64,000 bases of DNA from Allohoeflea poritis (lineage in GTDB: Bacteria; Pseudomonadota; Alphaproteobacteria; Rhizobiales; Rhizobiaceae), in the NCBI RefSeq assembly GCF_027889715.1, contig NZ_JAPJZH010000009.1:179576-243575 (forward strand), written 5' to 3'. Under the pieces are notes generated by a model. The model ran no database searches and was not told where the DNA came from. It was given only the letters and a program-made list of their open reading frames with translations. Both the position numbers and the translations under genes were made by a program. This document shows, one piece after another, positions 19,421 through 27,536 of this stretch; position 1 is the first letter of the stretch, and every line of letters begins with the position of its first letter.

Positions 19421-20547
19421 GCGACTTCTCGATTGTCAACGGCCAGGTGTTGCTGCCGGCCGGCTTTGAAGAAGTGCCGATACGCATCAGCGATGGCTTG
19501 CTTGCTGGCATCGACGAAGCCGCGGGCAATGTAATCGATGCGCGCGGCGCCTATGTGCTTCCGGGCATCGTCGACGTTCACGGCGATGCGTTCGAGCGCA
19601 ATCTGATGCCGCGGCCAAAGGTGCATTTCCCTCCCGAAATCGCTCTGCACGAGACAGACCGGCAGCTGGTTTCGAACGGCATCACGACGGCCTATCACGG
19701 ACTGACGGTTTCCTGGGAACCGGGCCTGCGCAGTTTCGGCCACACGCGGGAAATGTGCGAGGCGATTGCGCGAAATCGCAAGACACTCTCCTGCGACACG
19801 CTGGTGCATCTGCGGTGGGAAACCTTCGCGCTTGACGACGCGGAGGGTGTCCTGGAGATCCTGGAAGATCAGCCGCACGCGATCCTTGCGTTCAACGACC
19901 ACACGACCAAATCCGCCCTGGGCAAGGAAAAACCGCACAAATTCGCGCAGATGGCCCAACGCGCCGGCCTTCCGCTGGATGAATTCCGCGCCCTGGTCGA
20001 GAGGGTATGGGCACGGCGCGCCGACGTCGAGCCGATGATCGCACGCATGGCGCGGCGCGCCCGCGAGGTCGGCGCAACCCTGCTTGCCCACGACGAGGCC
20101 AGTGTCGAACAAAGGCGCTGGTTCCGCAATCTCGGCGCGCTTGCCAGCGAATTTCCCCTCACCCCGGAAACGGCGGCAGACGCCCGCGCCCATGGTGAGC
20201 ACGTTGTGCTCGGCGCGCCCAATGTCGTGCGCGGCGGCAGCCACAATGGCGCCACGGACGCGACGGCCGCCATATCGGAAGGTCTGTGCTCGGTGCTTGC
20301 AACGGATTACTACTATCCCGCGCCGCTCCTTGCGGCCTTCAAACTGACGCGCGAAGGCGTTTGCGACCTGGCAAACGCCTGGGAACTGATTTCGAAGAAC
20401 CCCGCCGAAGTTGCCGGACTGTCGGGCCGCGGCACGATCGAGCCCGGAAAACGGGCCGATTTGATCCTTGTCGATGCAACCGACATGCACCATCCGCAGG
20501 TAAAGGCGACTTTCGTGGCGGGAAAAAAGGTCTTTGACCGGATCTGA
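19417..20547 (+). CDS. phnM: PhnM, ribose-1-phosphonate triphosphate diphosphatase family
   Basis: The 376-residue amidohydrolase-superfamily enzyme shows the PhnM signature DVHGDAFERNLMPRP near residue 53-67, LAFNDHTT, and the C-terminal GTIEPGKRADLILVD. In the C-P lyase pathway PhnM removes pyrophosphate from the 5-triphosphoribosyl phosphonate. It is coupled to phnF (ATGA overlap) and convergent with dsbB. No other C-P lyase genes (phnGHIJKL) are in the window; they may be elsewhere, or this copy may act on another substrate. Confidence 0.9.
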   Translation: MSDFSIVNGQVLLPAGFEEVPIRISDGLLAGIDEAAGNVIDARGAYVLPGIVDVHGDAFERNLMPRPKVHFPPEIALHETDRQLVSNGITTAYHGLTVSWEPGLRSFGHTREMCEAIARNRKTLSCDTLVHLRWETFALDDAEGVLEILEDQPHAILAFNDHTTKSALGKEKPHKFAQMAQRAGLPLDEFRALVERVWARRADVEPMIARMARRAREVGATLLAHDEASVEQRRWFRNLGALASEFPLTPETAADARAHGEHVVLGAPNVVRGGSHNGATDATAAISEGLCSVLATDYYYPAPLLAAFKLTREGVCDLANAWELISKNPAEVAGLSGRGTIEPGKRADLILVDATDMHHPQVKATFVAGKKVFDRI

Positions 20548-20556
20548 ACGCCAGGC

Positions 20557-21138
20557 CTAGCCGCTCTTTTCCACGTCCTCGATAAGCCGGTAGTCGGTCG
20601 GCGGATCGGCGCACACGGTCGGTCCGCATTCGATCAGGGTCGAGACCGCGTTTCCGGCCGTTATCAGCAGCATCAGGAAAAACGCGAACAGCGCCAGCTT
20701 GTGGCCGCCGAATTTCTCGTGGCCGGGCTCGTCCTTCAGACCCTTGTACTGCCCCTCGAACAGCAGCATCACCGCCGTGCCGACAAGCACGAGGAAGAAG
20801 CATATGCCCGCCCAGGTATAGTAGTGCAGACCCAGGACCGGCGATCCGTAGGCGCCGGTTCCCGGTACGATATGCAAGAGGATCTGACGCACGGAAACAG
20901 ATCCGCCATAGAGCGCACCGATCAGCATGATGCCGTAATGGTGCGGCTTGGCCCCGTAGATCAGGTTCAGACTAAGCCCGAAACCGACCATCACAAGCCC
21001 GACCCTTTGCAGCAGGCAAAGCGGACAGGGAAGCTCGTCGAGGGCGAACTGGAAGATATAGGCGGCGATCAGCACACCGCAAATCACCAGCAGCCCGATG
21101 GCGTTGAGTGTTCTGGAAGGATGCGGCGCGACGATCAT
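20557..21138 (-). CDS. dsbB: Disulfide bond formation protein B
   Basis: The 193-residue inner-membrane protein has four hydrophobic segments. The redox pair C-P-L-C follows the first segment, and a second pair (ECGPTVC) lies near the C-terminus after the last segment rather than in the usual mid-protein loop. It passes electrons from periplasmic thiol oxidases to quinone. It starts 10 bases after a small membrane protein gene often found beside it. Confidence 0.85.
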   Translation of the reverse strand: MIVAPHPSRTLNAIGLLVICGVLIAAYIFQFALDELPCPLCLLQRVGLVMVGFGLSLNLIYGAKPHHYGIMLIGALYGGSVSVRQILLHIVPGTGAYGSPVLGLHYYTWAGICFFLVLVGTAVMLLFEGQYKGLKDEPGHEKFGGHKLALFAFFLMLLITAGNAVSTLIECGPTVCADPPTDYRLIEDVEKSG

Positions 21139-21148
21139 GGGCCGACCC

Positions 21149-21304
21149 TCACAGGATGATCTTCAGTGGCGTGGTGGCGTGATAGTCGAGCCAGTAGATA
21201 CTCAACAAAAGCGTCACCCCAAAGAGAATGTAGGACCAGCGCCAATGATCGATCCAGGCAAGCACCATGGCAATGGCCAAAAGAGCGAATAGAAGGGCGA
21301 TCAT
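21149..21304 (-). CDS. Small membrane protein, DUF5993-like
   Basis: The 51-residue protein is two hydrophobic helices (MIALLFALLAIAMVLAW and YILFGVTLLLSIYW) followed by HATTPLKIIL. A GGGAGG ribosome binding site eight bases before the ATG at 21304 fixes the start; the frame is open further upstream. The size, the pattern and the position immediately before dsbB match DUF5993 proteins. It may help DsbB, but its function is unknown. Confidence 0.7.
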   Translation of the reverse strand: MIALLFALLAIAMVLAWIDHWRWSYILFGVTLLLSIYWLDYHATTPLKIIL

Positions 21305-21398
21305 CGCGGCAGCCTCCCGAAGGCGAATCGTACAAAACCGATGATAGCAAATGCGGACTTCGACAAGAACCTTTGATTGCAGCAGATCCGGCAATCAC

Positions 21399-21432
21399 AA
21401 ATAAAAACCGGCCGCAAATCATGCGGCCGGTT
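21399..21432 (-). terminator. Terminator of metY
   Basis: On the minus strand an 11-bp stem (AACCGGCCGCA/TGCGGCCGGTT, 21406-21432) with a 5-base loop is followed by a T-rich run, about 20 bases after the metY stop. Confidence 0.85.
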
Positions 21433-21452
21433 CGCGTGTTCGAACCCTTGGG

Positions 21453-22736
21453 TCAGGCCTTGTCGAGCGCCTGGCTGATATCGCCGATAATGTCGGCCAC
21501 GTCTTCGATGCCGATCGACAGGCGCACCACATCCGGACCCGCGCCGGCCGCAACCTGCTGTTCCGGGGAAAGCTGCCGGTGCGTCGTCGATGCCGGATGA
21601 ATGACCAGTGAGCGCGTATCACCGATATTGGCGAGATGCGAGAAGATCTCCAGCGCCTCGACGAACTTCACGCCGGCCTCATAGCCACCCTTGAGCCCGA
21701 AGGTAAAGACGGCGCCCGCGCCCTTCGGCGAGTAAGCCTTCATCAGCGCGTGATTGTCATCATCCTCAAGACCCGAATAGGAAACCCAGGCGACCTTGTC
21801 GTGATCCTTCAGCCATTTGGCGACTTCCAGCGCATTTTCGCAATGGCGCTGCATGCGCAGCGGCAGGGTCTCGCAGCCGGTCAGGATGAGGAACGCGTTG
21901 AACGGCGCAATCGCCGGGCCGAAATCACGAAGGCCGAGCACACGGCAGGCAATGGCGAAGGCAAAATTTCCGAAGGTTTCATGCAGCACCAGGCCGCCAT
22001 ATTCAGGGCGCGGTTCGGACAGCATCGGGTAGTTGCCCGAGGCCGACCAGTCGAACGTTCCGCCGTCGACGATGATACCGCCCATGGAATTGCCGTGTCC
22101 GCCGATGAACTTCGTCAGTGAATGGACGACGATGTCGGCGCCGTGTTCGATCGGGCGCACCAGATAGGGGCTCGCCATCGTATTGTCGACGATCAGCGGT
22201 ATGCCATGCTTGTGGGCGATTTCGGCGAAGGCCTTGATATCGACAAAGGTTCCGCCCGGATTGGCGAGACTCTCGATGAAGATGGCACGGGTGCGGTCGT
22301 CGATCTGGCTTTCGATCGCGCCCATGTCTTCCGGATCGCACCAGCGCACCTCCCAGCCGAAATTCTTGAACGCATGGCCGAACTGGTTGATCGAGCCGCC
22401 ATAAAGCTTGTTGGCGGCGATAAAATTGTCGCCCGGCTGCATGATGCCATGGAAAATCAGCAATTGAGCCCCGTGACCCGACGCCGTCGCCAGGGCGGCC
22501 GTGCCGCCTTCAAGCGCGGCGATGCGCTCTTCCAGGACAGCCTGTGTCGGATTCATGATCCGGGTGTAGATATTGCCGAAAGCTTTCAGCCCGAAAAGCG
22601 AAGCGGCGTGATCGGCGTCCTCGAAGACGAAACTCGTCGTCTGGTAGATCGGCGTGGCACGTGCGCCAGTGGTCGGATCCGGCTGTGCGCCGGCATGGAT
22701 GGCCAGTGTGCTGAAGCCTGGTTCGCTGTTCGACAT
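21453..22736 (-). CDS. metY: O-acetylhomoserine aminocarboxypropyltransferase
   Basis: This 427-residue cytosolic PLP enzyme of the Cys/Met metabolism family makes homocysteine or methionine from O-acetylhomoserine and sulfide or methanethiol. Family landmarks are YQTTSFVFED, the Y-T-R-I-M-N-P cofactor segment, VDNTMASPYL and the PLP lysine in SLTKFIGGHGN. AGAGGGG precedes the ATG. It is preceded on the same strand by a CoA-binding protein gene, a common rhizobial pairing. Confidence 0.92.
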   Translation of the reverse strand: MSNSEPGFSTLAIHAGAQPDPTTGARATPIYQTTSFVFEDADHAASLFGLKAFGNIYTRIMNPTQAVLEERIAALEGGTAALATASGHGAQLLIFHGIMQPGDNFIAANKLYGGSINQFGHAFKNFGWEVRWCDPEDMGAIESQIDDRTRAIFIESLANPGGTFVDIKAFAEIAHKHGIPLIVDNTMASPYLVRPIEHGADIVVHSLTKFIGGHGNSMGGIIVDGGTFDWSASGNYPMLSEPRPEYGGLVLHETFGNFAFAIACRVLGLRDFGPAIAPFNAFLILTGCETLPLRMQRHCENALEVAKWLKDHDKVAWVSYSGLEDDDNHALMKAYSPKGAGAVFTFGLKGGYEAGVKFVEALEIFSHLANIGDTRSLVIHPASTTHRQLSPEQQVAAGAGPDVVRLSIGIEDVADIIGDISQALDKA

Positions 22737-22837
22737 GGAAAACCCCTCTGAAACTGGAACGCGGAAGCATGTTTATCCCGTAGGAAGGCCCTAAGGTCAA
22801 AGGGGTTTTTGTATCGCACTTCGACCGGGGCGATCCG

Positions 22838-23365
22838 TTATTGCGGACGGGTCCGAATGCCAAGCGCCTGATAGCCGCTTTGAAGGACCGGTTTTTTGGA
22901 CGAGATGATGCGGCTGTTGACGCCGTTCCATCCGATTTCCCCGGAATGGCGCCCATATTCGATCTTCGGGCACCGGTTCATGACCACCTTCAGGCCGGCC
23001 GCTTCCGCCTTGGCGGCCGCTTCATCATTGCGGACAGTCAGCTGTGCCCAGATCACGCCGGGTCTGGGTTCCATTTTAAGAACTTCGTCTACGATCGCCG
23101 GCAGCGCATCGGAGCCGCGGAACACGTCCACCATATCGATCGGCGCCGGAACATCCGAAAGCCGCGCATAGGTCATTTGGCCGAGGATTTCCTTGCCGGC
23201 CTGACCGGGATTGACCGGATGGACCTCATATCCCTTGGCGAGCAGATATTTCATGGCAATGTAACTCGGACGCACGTCCTTCGCAGATGCACCGATCATC
23301 GCAATGGATTTGACCGAATGCAGGATATTGGCAATATAGCTGTCGGGGTAACTGTCGTGGTTCAT
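22838..23365 (-). CDS. CoA-binding domain protein
   Basis: The protein of about 175 residues has one CoA-binding (Rossmann-type) domain: SIAMIGASAKDVRPSY near the N-terminus and VWAQLTVRNDEAAAKAEAAGL, ending with NRCPKIEYGR. It resembles the N-terminal domain of succinyl-CoA synthetase alpha without the catalytic part. ATG 23365 is chosen over the in-frame GTG at 23380. It lies about 100 bases upstream of metY, probably co-transcribed. Function is undetermined. Confidence 0.8.
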   Translation of the reverse strand: MNHDSYPDSYIANILHSVKSIAMIGASAKDVRPSYIAMKYLLAKGYEVHPVNPGQAGKEILGQMTYARLSDVPAPIDMVDVFRGSDALPAIVDEVLKMEPRPGVIWAQLTVRNDEAAAKAEAAGLKVVMNRCPKIEYGRHSGEIGWNGVNSRIISSKKPVLQSGYQALGIRTRPQ

Positions 23366-23553
23366 GAAAATCTTCTTCACTATTCAGCGCAATGGCCTGC
23401 CGAAGATTCGACCGGGCATATTGCTGTGCAAAATGGCGTGCCGGAGAGTTGCCGGGAATCAACAGAATTTGATTTGTTGACAGCAACCGGCGGCACGATA
23501 AGGTCCCTCGAACGAACTGCCAAGTGGCAAATCAACTCAGGAGGAGATGGCAA

Positions 23554-23859
23554 GTGACAAAAAAAATAATACTGTCTTTGTGTCTGCTTATTGTCAGCCT
23601 CCCCGCGCACGCCATCAGCAGATATTCGACGCCGACACTGACTTGCGATCGCATACAGCAGATCCTGAGGGCCGAGAACTCGGCGATCCTGCGCTATCCC
23701 TCGCCGCGCATATCCGATCTGACGTTGTACGATGTTTACGTGTCGGAAGGCCGCTTCTGTGCCGCCGGCGAGCGTGGCGTCACCGCCTATGTCCCTGCAA
23801 GCGACACCCGACAGTGCCGGGTCCTCGAGTGCAAGGAGCGCACGGACAACGATCGCTAG
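23554..23859 (+). CDS. Small secreted protein with four cysteines
   Basis: From GTG 23554, which has AGGAGGA eight bases upstream, the product is 101 residues. It starts with a clear signal peptide (TKKIILSLCLLIVSLPAHA, cut likely after AHA). The mature part has four cysteines (LTCDR, RFCAAG, QCRVLEC), suggesting two disulfides in the periplasm. I do not recognise a characterised family. It is convergent with the crotonase gene, 6 bases from its stop. Confidence 0.75.
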   Translation: MTKKIILSLCLLIVSLPAHAISRYSTPTLTCDRIQQILRAENSAILRYPSPRISDLTLYDVYVSEGRFCAAGERGVTAYVPASDTRQCRVLECKERTDNDR

Positions 23860-23865
23860 CGCGCT

Positions 23866-24687
23866 TCAGCGGTCCGACCATTTCGGATCGCGCTTCTCCA
23901 GAAATGCGCTGATTCCTTCCTCAGCGTCGCGGGCCAGCATATTTTCCGTCATCACCCAGGCCGTATAGTCATAGGCTTCTGCCAACGGCCGCTCGATCTG
24001 CTGATAGAACGCTTCCTTGCCGATCTTCAGCGTCAGAGCTGATTTCGAAGCGATCGATGAGGCGTATTTGTCGGAAACGGTGCGCAGATATTCGCGCGGC
24101 ACGATCCGGTTGACCAGCCCGAATTCCTTGGCCGTGGACGCATCGATTGTCTCGCCCGTCAGAAGCATCTCCATGGCCTGCTTGCGATGTGCCGCCCTTG
24201 AAACGGCAACCATCGGCGTCGAGCAGAACAGGCCGATATTCACGCCCGGCGTGCAGAAGGTGGACGTATCCGTGCAGATCGCAAGATCGCAGGTCGCGAC
24301 AAGCTGGCAGCCGGCAGCAGTCGCCAGCCCATCGACCTCGGCGATCACGGGTTTCGGCAACCGGGTGATGGTCATCATCAGTTCAGAGCATTGCCGCATC
24401 GTCTGCTCGAAGAAAGCGCGTCCCCGGTCCTTGTCCGAACGGTGCGCCGTCAGTTCCTTCAGGTCGTGGCCGGCGCTGAACACCTTGCCCGCCGCCGCGA
24501 TGACAACGACGCGCACGTCGCCATCGCTCCCCGCATCGTCCAGTGCCGCCTGCAGGGCATCCATCATGGCAATCGACAACGCGTTGGCCGGCGGATTGTT
24601 CAAGGTGAGCCGAAGAATACCGTCGCTCAACTGGCGCACAACCAGCACGTCCTGATCCGCATCTTGCGCCGCGGGGGCTTCTGACAT
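23866..24687 (-). CDS. Enoyl-CoA hydratase/isomerase family (crotonase)
   Basis: The 273-residue protein has the crotonase fold with the CoA and oxyanion-hole segments FSAGHDLKEL and GLATAAGCQLVATCDLAI. GGGGAG lies seven bases before ATG 24687; the open frame extends far upstream but lacks other support. It is divergent from a second crotonase across a 26-bp inverted repeat, so both are probably induced together during acyl-CoA breakdown. The exact substrate is unknown. Confidence 0.85.
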   Translation of the reverse strand: MSEAPAAQDADQDVLVVRQLSDGILRLTLNNPPANALSIAMMDALQAALDDAGSDGDVRVVVIAAAGKVFSAGHDLKELTAHRSDKDRGRAFFEQTMRQCSELMMTITRLPKPVIAEVDGLATAAGCQLVATCDLAICTDTSTFCTPGVNIGLFCSTPMVAVSRAAHRKQAMEMLLTGETIDASTAKEFGLVNRIVPREYLRTVSDKYASSIASKSALTLKIGKEAFYQQIERPLAEAYDYTAWVMTENMLARDAEEGISAFLEKRDPKWSDR

Positions 24688-24782
24688 GACCGTTCTCCCC
24701 AATTCGATGTGCAGCCTTTGCGGCCACATCTTCCATCCAACTGGTATATCGCCGGCAGCAATCTTGGCAAGCACCGCCCTTG

Positions 24783-24808
24783 CTTTAACGTTTACGTCAA
24801 CGTTAAAG
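24783..24808. promoter_or_regulatory. 26-bp inverted repeat, LiuR-like operator
   Basis: The arms CTTTAACGTT and AACGTTAAAG are perfect inverted copies around TACGTC, between two divergent crotonase genes. The centre resembles the TTTACGT..ACGTAAA sites of MerR-family LiuR, which controls branched-chain amino acid and acyl-CoA catabolism. No regulator gene lies beside it. Confidence 0.6.
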
Positions 24809-24841
24809 ATTGCCGATGTCAAAATCTCGGGAGGAGTCGCG

Positions 24842-25714
24842 ATGGCCAAGGTGATGTTTGAAAAGGATGGGCGTATTGGCCGTCTCACACTGAACCGGCC
24901 CGAAGTGATGAACGCCATCGACGACGACCTGCCGCGCGAACTGGAGGCCGCCGTCGCCCGCGCCAACAACGATGGTGGCATTCATGTCATTGTCCTTTCC
25001 GGCACCGGCAAGGGGTTCTGCGCCGGCTACGATCTTGCCTATTACGCGCAAGCCAGCGAGGGCAATGGCTTCGAAGCGACGCAGGACATGCCCTGGGATC
25101 CGATGAAGGACTATGCCTTCATGATGCGCAACACCGAGGCCTTCATGTCCTTGTGGCGGTCCCATATCCCGGTGATCGCGAAGGTGCACGGTTTCGCCGT
25201 CGCCGGCGGTTCCGACATCGCGCTGTGCGCCGACATGATCGTCATGGCCGACGATGCCAGGATCGGCTACATGCCGACCCGCGTCTGGGGTTGTCCGACC
25301 ACCGCCATGTGGGTCTATCGGTTGGGCCCGGAAAAAGCCAAACGCATGCTCTTTACCGGCGATACGATCGACGGCAAGGAGGCCGAGGAAATGGGCCTCG
25401 TGCTGAAATCGGTGCCCGGCGAGCGTCTGGATAACGAGGTTGAAGCGCTGGCCGAGCGGATGGCCGGCGTCCCGCTCAATCAGTTGATGATGCAGAAGCT
25501 GGTCGTCAACCAGGCCATCGAAGCCATGGGATTGAAGCAGACACAGATGTTCGCCACCATCTTCGACGGCATTACCCGCCACTCGCCAGAGGGTCTCAAC
25601 TTTAAAAAGCGGGCCGAGGAGGTCGGCTGGAAACAGGCGGTCCGGGAACGCGATCTCGGAACCTTTGACTGGACAACGAACCGTCCGATCAATTCAGCCA
25701 AAGACAGCCAGTGA
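24842..25714 (+). CDS. Enoyl-CoA hydratase/isomerase family (crotonase)
   Basis: The 290-residue crotonase-fold protein has oxyanion-hole segments GFCAGYDLAY and AVAGGSDIALCADM, and the specific stretch RIGYMPTRVWGCPTT. ATG 24842 has GGGAGGA just upstream. It differs clearly from the divergent paralogue, so it is not a recent duplicate. A hotdog thioesterase follows 16 bases downstream, suggesting an operon for hydration and release of acyl-CoA intermediates. Confidence 0.85.
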   Translation: MAKVMFEKDGRIGRLTLNRPEVMNAIDDDLPRELEAAVARANNDGGIHVIVLSGTGKGFCAGYDLAYYAQASEGNGFEATQDMPWDPMKDYAFMMRNTEAFMSLWRSHIPVIAKVHGFAVAGGSDIALCADMIVMADDARIGYMPTRVWGCPTTAMWVYRLGPEKAKRMLFTGDTIDGKEAEEMGLVLKSVPGERLDNEVEALAERMAGVPLNQLMMQKLVVNQAIEAMGLKQTQMFATIFDGITRHSPEGLNFKKRAEEVGWKQAVRERDLGTFDWTTNRPINSAKDSQ

Positions 25715-25730
25715 CAAGGAAGCCACCTGC

Positions 25731-26174
25731 ATGACCAACTCAGTCCCGAAGCCCGTGATGGATGCCGAAGAGCTCAACGCATTCCTGTCGCAGGTCTATC
25801 CGCAGCTCAACGATCATCTCGAAGGATACAGAGTCGTCGACGTAAAGCCGGGTGGCTGCACGGTCAGGCTCCAGGCATCGGAGCAACATCTTCGACCCGG
25901 CGCAACGGTGTCTGGCCCTGCCCTGTTCACGCTTGCCGATATCGGTGGCTATGCCTGCGTACTTTCCCATCTCGGCCCGGAAGCCCTTTGCGTGACGACC
26001 AATTTGAACATCAACTTCATGCGCAAGGCGGAAGCCGGGGAGATTTTGGGCCGCAGCCGCATCCTCAAGCTCGGCAGATCCCTGATGGTGTTCGATGTCG
26101 AGATGATCACGCCGGCGAATGGGCTCACGGTCGCCCACGCCTCCGGCACATATTCCATTCCGCCGAAAAAATAG
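25731..26174 (+). CDS. PaaI-family hotdog thioesterase
   Basis: The 147-residue protein has the hotdog-fold pattern of PaaI-type acyl-CoA thioesterases: HLRPGATVSGPALFTLADIGGYA (helix with the active-site region), then TTNLNINFMRKAEAGE. It hydrolyses acyl- or aryl-CoA in the cytosol. It follows the crotonase gene closely and probably shares its promoter and the LiuR-like control. The gene lies just before rplM. Confidence 0.82.
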   Translation: MTNSVPKPVMDAEELNAFLSQVYPQLNDHLEGYRVVDVKPGGCTVRLQASEQHLRPGATVSGPALFTLADIGGYACVLSHLGPEALCVTTNLNINFMRKAEAGEILGRSRILKLGRSLMVFDVEMITPANGLTVAHASGTYSIPPKK

Positions 26175-26270
26175 CCTCAGCGGCGCCATCACTATTGTGG
26201 TAATATAATACCTATTTTGTAACACATTGATTTATATAGGATTTACTTTACGCATTTGCAGGAATTTCGC

Positions 26271-26299
26271 TTGCACGGGACAAATCCCTGTTCTATAAC
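26271..26299 (+). promoter_or_regulatory. Probable rplM-rpsI promoter
   Basis: TTGCAC (26271-26276) and TATAAC (26294-26299) are separated by 17 bases, 110 bases before the rplM start, in an AT-rich gap after the thioesterase gene. Confidence 0.5.
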
Positions 26300-26410
26300 C
26301 CGCGCCATTGTCGGTCCCTTTTGGGGCCGATCTGTTTTTGCCGGCCGCGGCCGGCGCCAAGCAACAAGAAATGCCTTTGTCTCAAAGGTTCGAAGGAAAG
26401 AGCAATCCAC

Positions 26411-26875
26411 ATGAAAACCTTCTCGCAGAAGCCTGCCGAGGTGGAGAAGAAATGGGTTCTGATCGACGCCGAGGGTCTCGTCGTCGGCCGCCTTGCTTCC
26501 CTCGTCGCACTGCGCTTGCGCGGCAAGCACAAGCCCACCTACACACCGCATGTCGATGACGGCGACAATGTCATCATCATCAACGCGGACAAGGCCGTCT
26601 TCACCGGACGCAAATACACCGACAAGAAGTACTACTGGCACACCGGCTATCCCGGCGGCATCAAGGAGCGCACCGCGCGCCAGATCTTCGAGGGCCGCTT
26701 CCCGGAACGCGTCGTTGAAAAAGCCATCGAGCGCATGATTCCGCGCGGACCGCTCGGCCGTCGCCAGATGAAGAACCTGCGCGTCTATGCAGGCGCCGAA
26801 CACCCGCATGAAGCCCAGCAGCCGGTCGTCCTCGACGTCGCCGCGCTCAATGCCAAGAACAAGAGGGATGGCTGA
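26411..26875 (+). CDS. rplM: 50S ribosomal protein L13
   Basis: The 154-residue large-subunit protein opens [20 protein letters not shown] and has the L13 signature around [21 protein letters not shown]. The ATG at 26411 follows GAAGGAAAG. It is 2 bases from rpsI, the universal L13-S9 operon, with a terminator after rpsI. Confidence 0.98.
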   Translation: MKTFSQKPAEVEKKWVLIDAEGLVVGRLASLVALRLRGKHKPTYTPHVDDGDNVIIINADKAVFTGRKYTDKKYYWHTGYPGGIKERTARQIFEGRFPERVVEKAIERMIPRGPLGRRQMKNLRVYAGAEHPHEAQQPVVLDVAALNAKNKRDG

Positions 26876-26877
26876 CC

Positions 26878-27354
26878 ATGGCTGAACTCAACTCCCTTGA
26901 GGAACTCGGCGAGGCAACCGAAACTGCCGAAGTCCAGGCGCCCGTCCACGTCCAGAAAATCGACGAGCAGGGCCGCGCCTATGCGACCGGCAAGCGCAAG
27001 GACGCCGTCGCCCGCGTCTGGATCAAGCCCGGAACCGGCAAGATCACCGTGAACAAGAAAGACTTCACCGAGTATTTCGCCCGGCCCGTATTGCAGATGA
27101 TCCTGCAGCAGCCGATCGTCGCGGCCGCCCGCGATGGCCAGTTCGACGTCATCGCAACGGTTACCGGCGGCGGCCTGTCCGGCCAGGCGGGTGCTGTTCG
27201 CCACGGCATCTCCAAGGCGCTGACCTATTACGAGCCGGCCCTGCGCGGCGTGCTCAAAAAGGGCGGCTTCCTGACCCGCGACAGCCGCGTCGTGGAGCGC
27301 AAGAAATACGGCAAGGCGAAAGCCCGCCGCTCCTTCCAGTTCTCCAAGCGCTAG
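26878..27354 (+). CDS. rpsI: 30S ribosomal protein S9
   Basis: The 158-residue small-subunit protein has an acidic N-terminal extension of about 30 residues, common in alphaproteobacteria. The conserved S9 core follows ([29 protein letters not shown]), ending in FSKR, whose basic tail reaches the decoding centre. It is co-transcribed with rplM. Confidence 0.98.
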   Translation: MAELNSLEELGEATETAEVQAPVHVQKIDEQGRAYATGKRKDAVARVWIKPGTGKITVNKKDFTEYFARPVLQMILQQPIVAAARDGQFDVIATVTGGGLSGQAGAVRHGISKALTYYEPALRGVLKKGGFLTRDSRVVERKKYGKAKARRSFQFSKR

Positions 27355-27380
27355 AACGGAACGAAGTACCGAACCATACG

Positions 27381-27410
27381 AAAAGGCGCTGCCCCGGCAG
27401 CGCCTTTTTT
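27381..27410 (+). terminator. Terminator of rplM-rpsI
   Basis: A stem of AAAAGGCGCTGCC against its complement with a short loop is followed by six T, 26 bases after the rpsI stop. Confidence 0.9.
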
Positions 27411-27536
27411 GTTCGCCGCTCCATGGACCGCTGTCGCCGCCTGCATTCGATCATGGTATGGTTGCCAGTCAGCCGGCCGTGCCCCCGCGATCAGATTTTA
27501 CTTGCCTTTTGAACGATTTCCCGCCAATCGCTCCCT

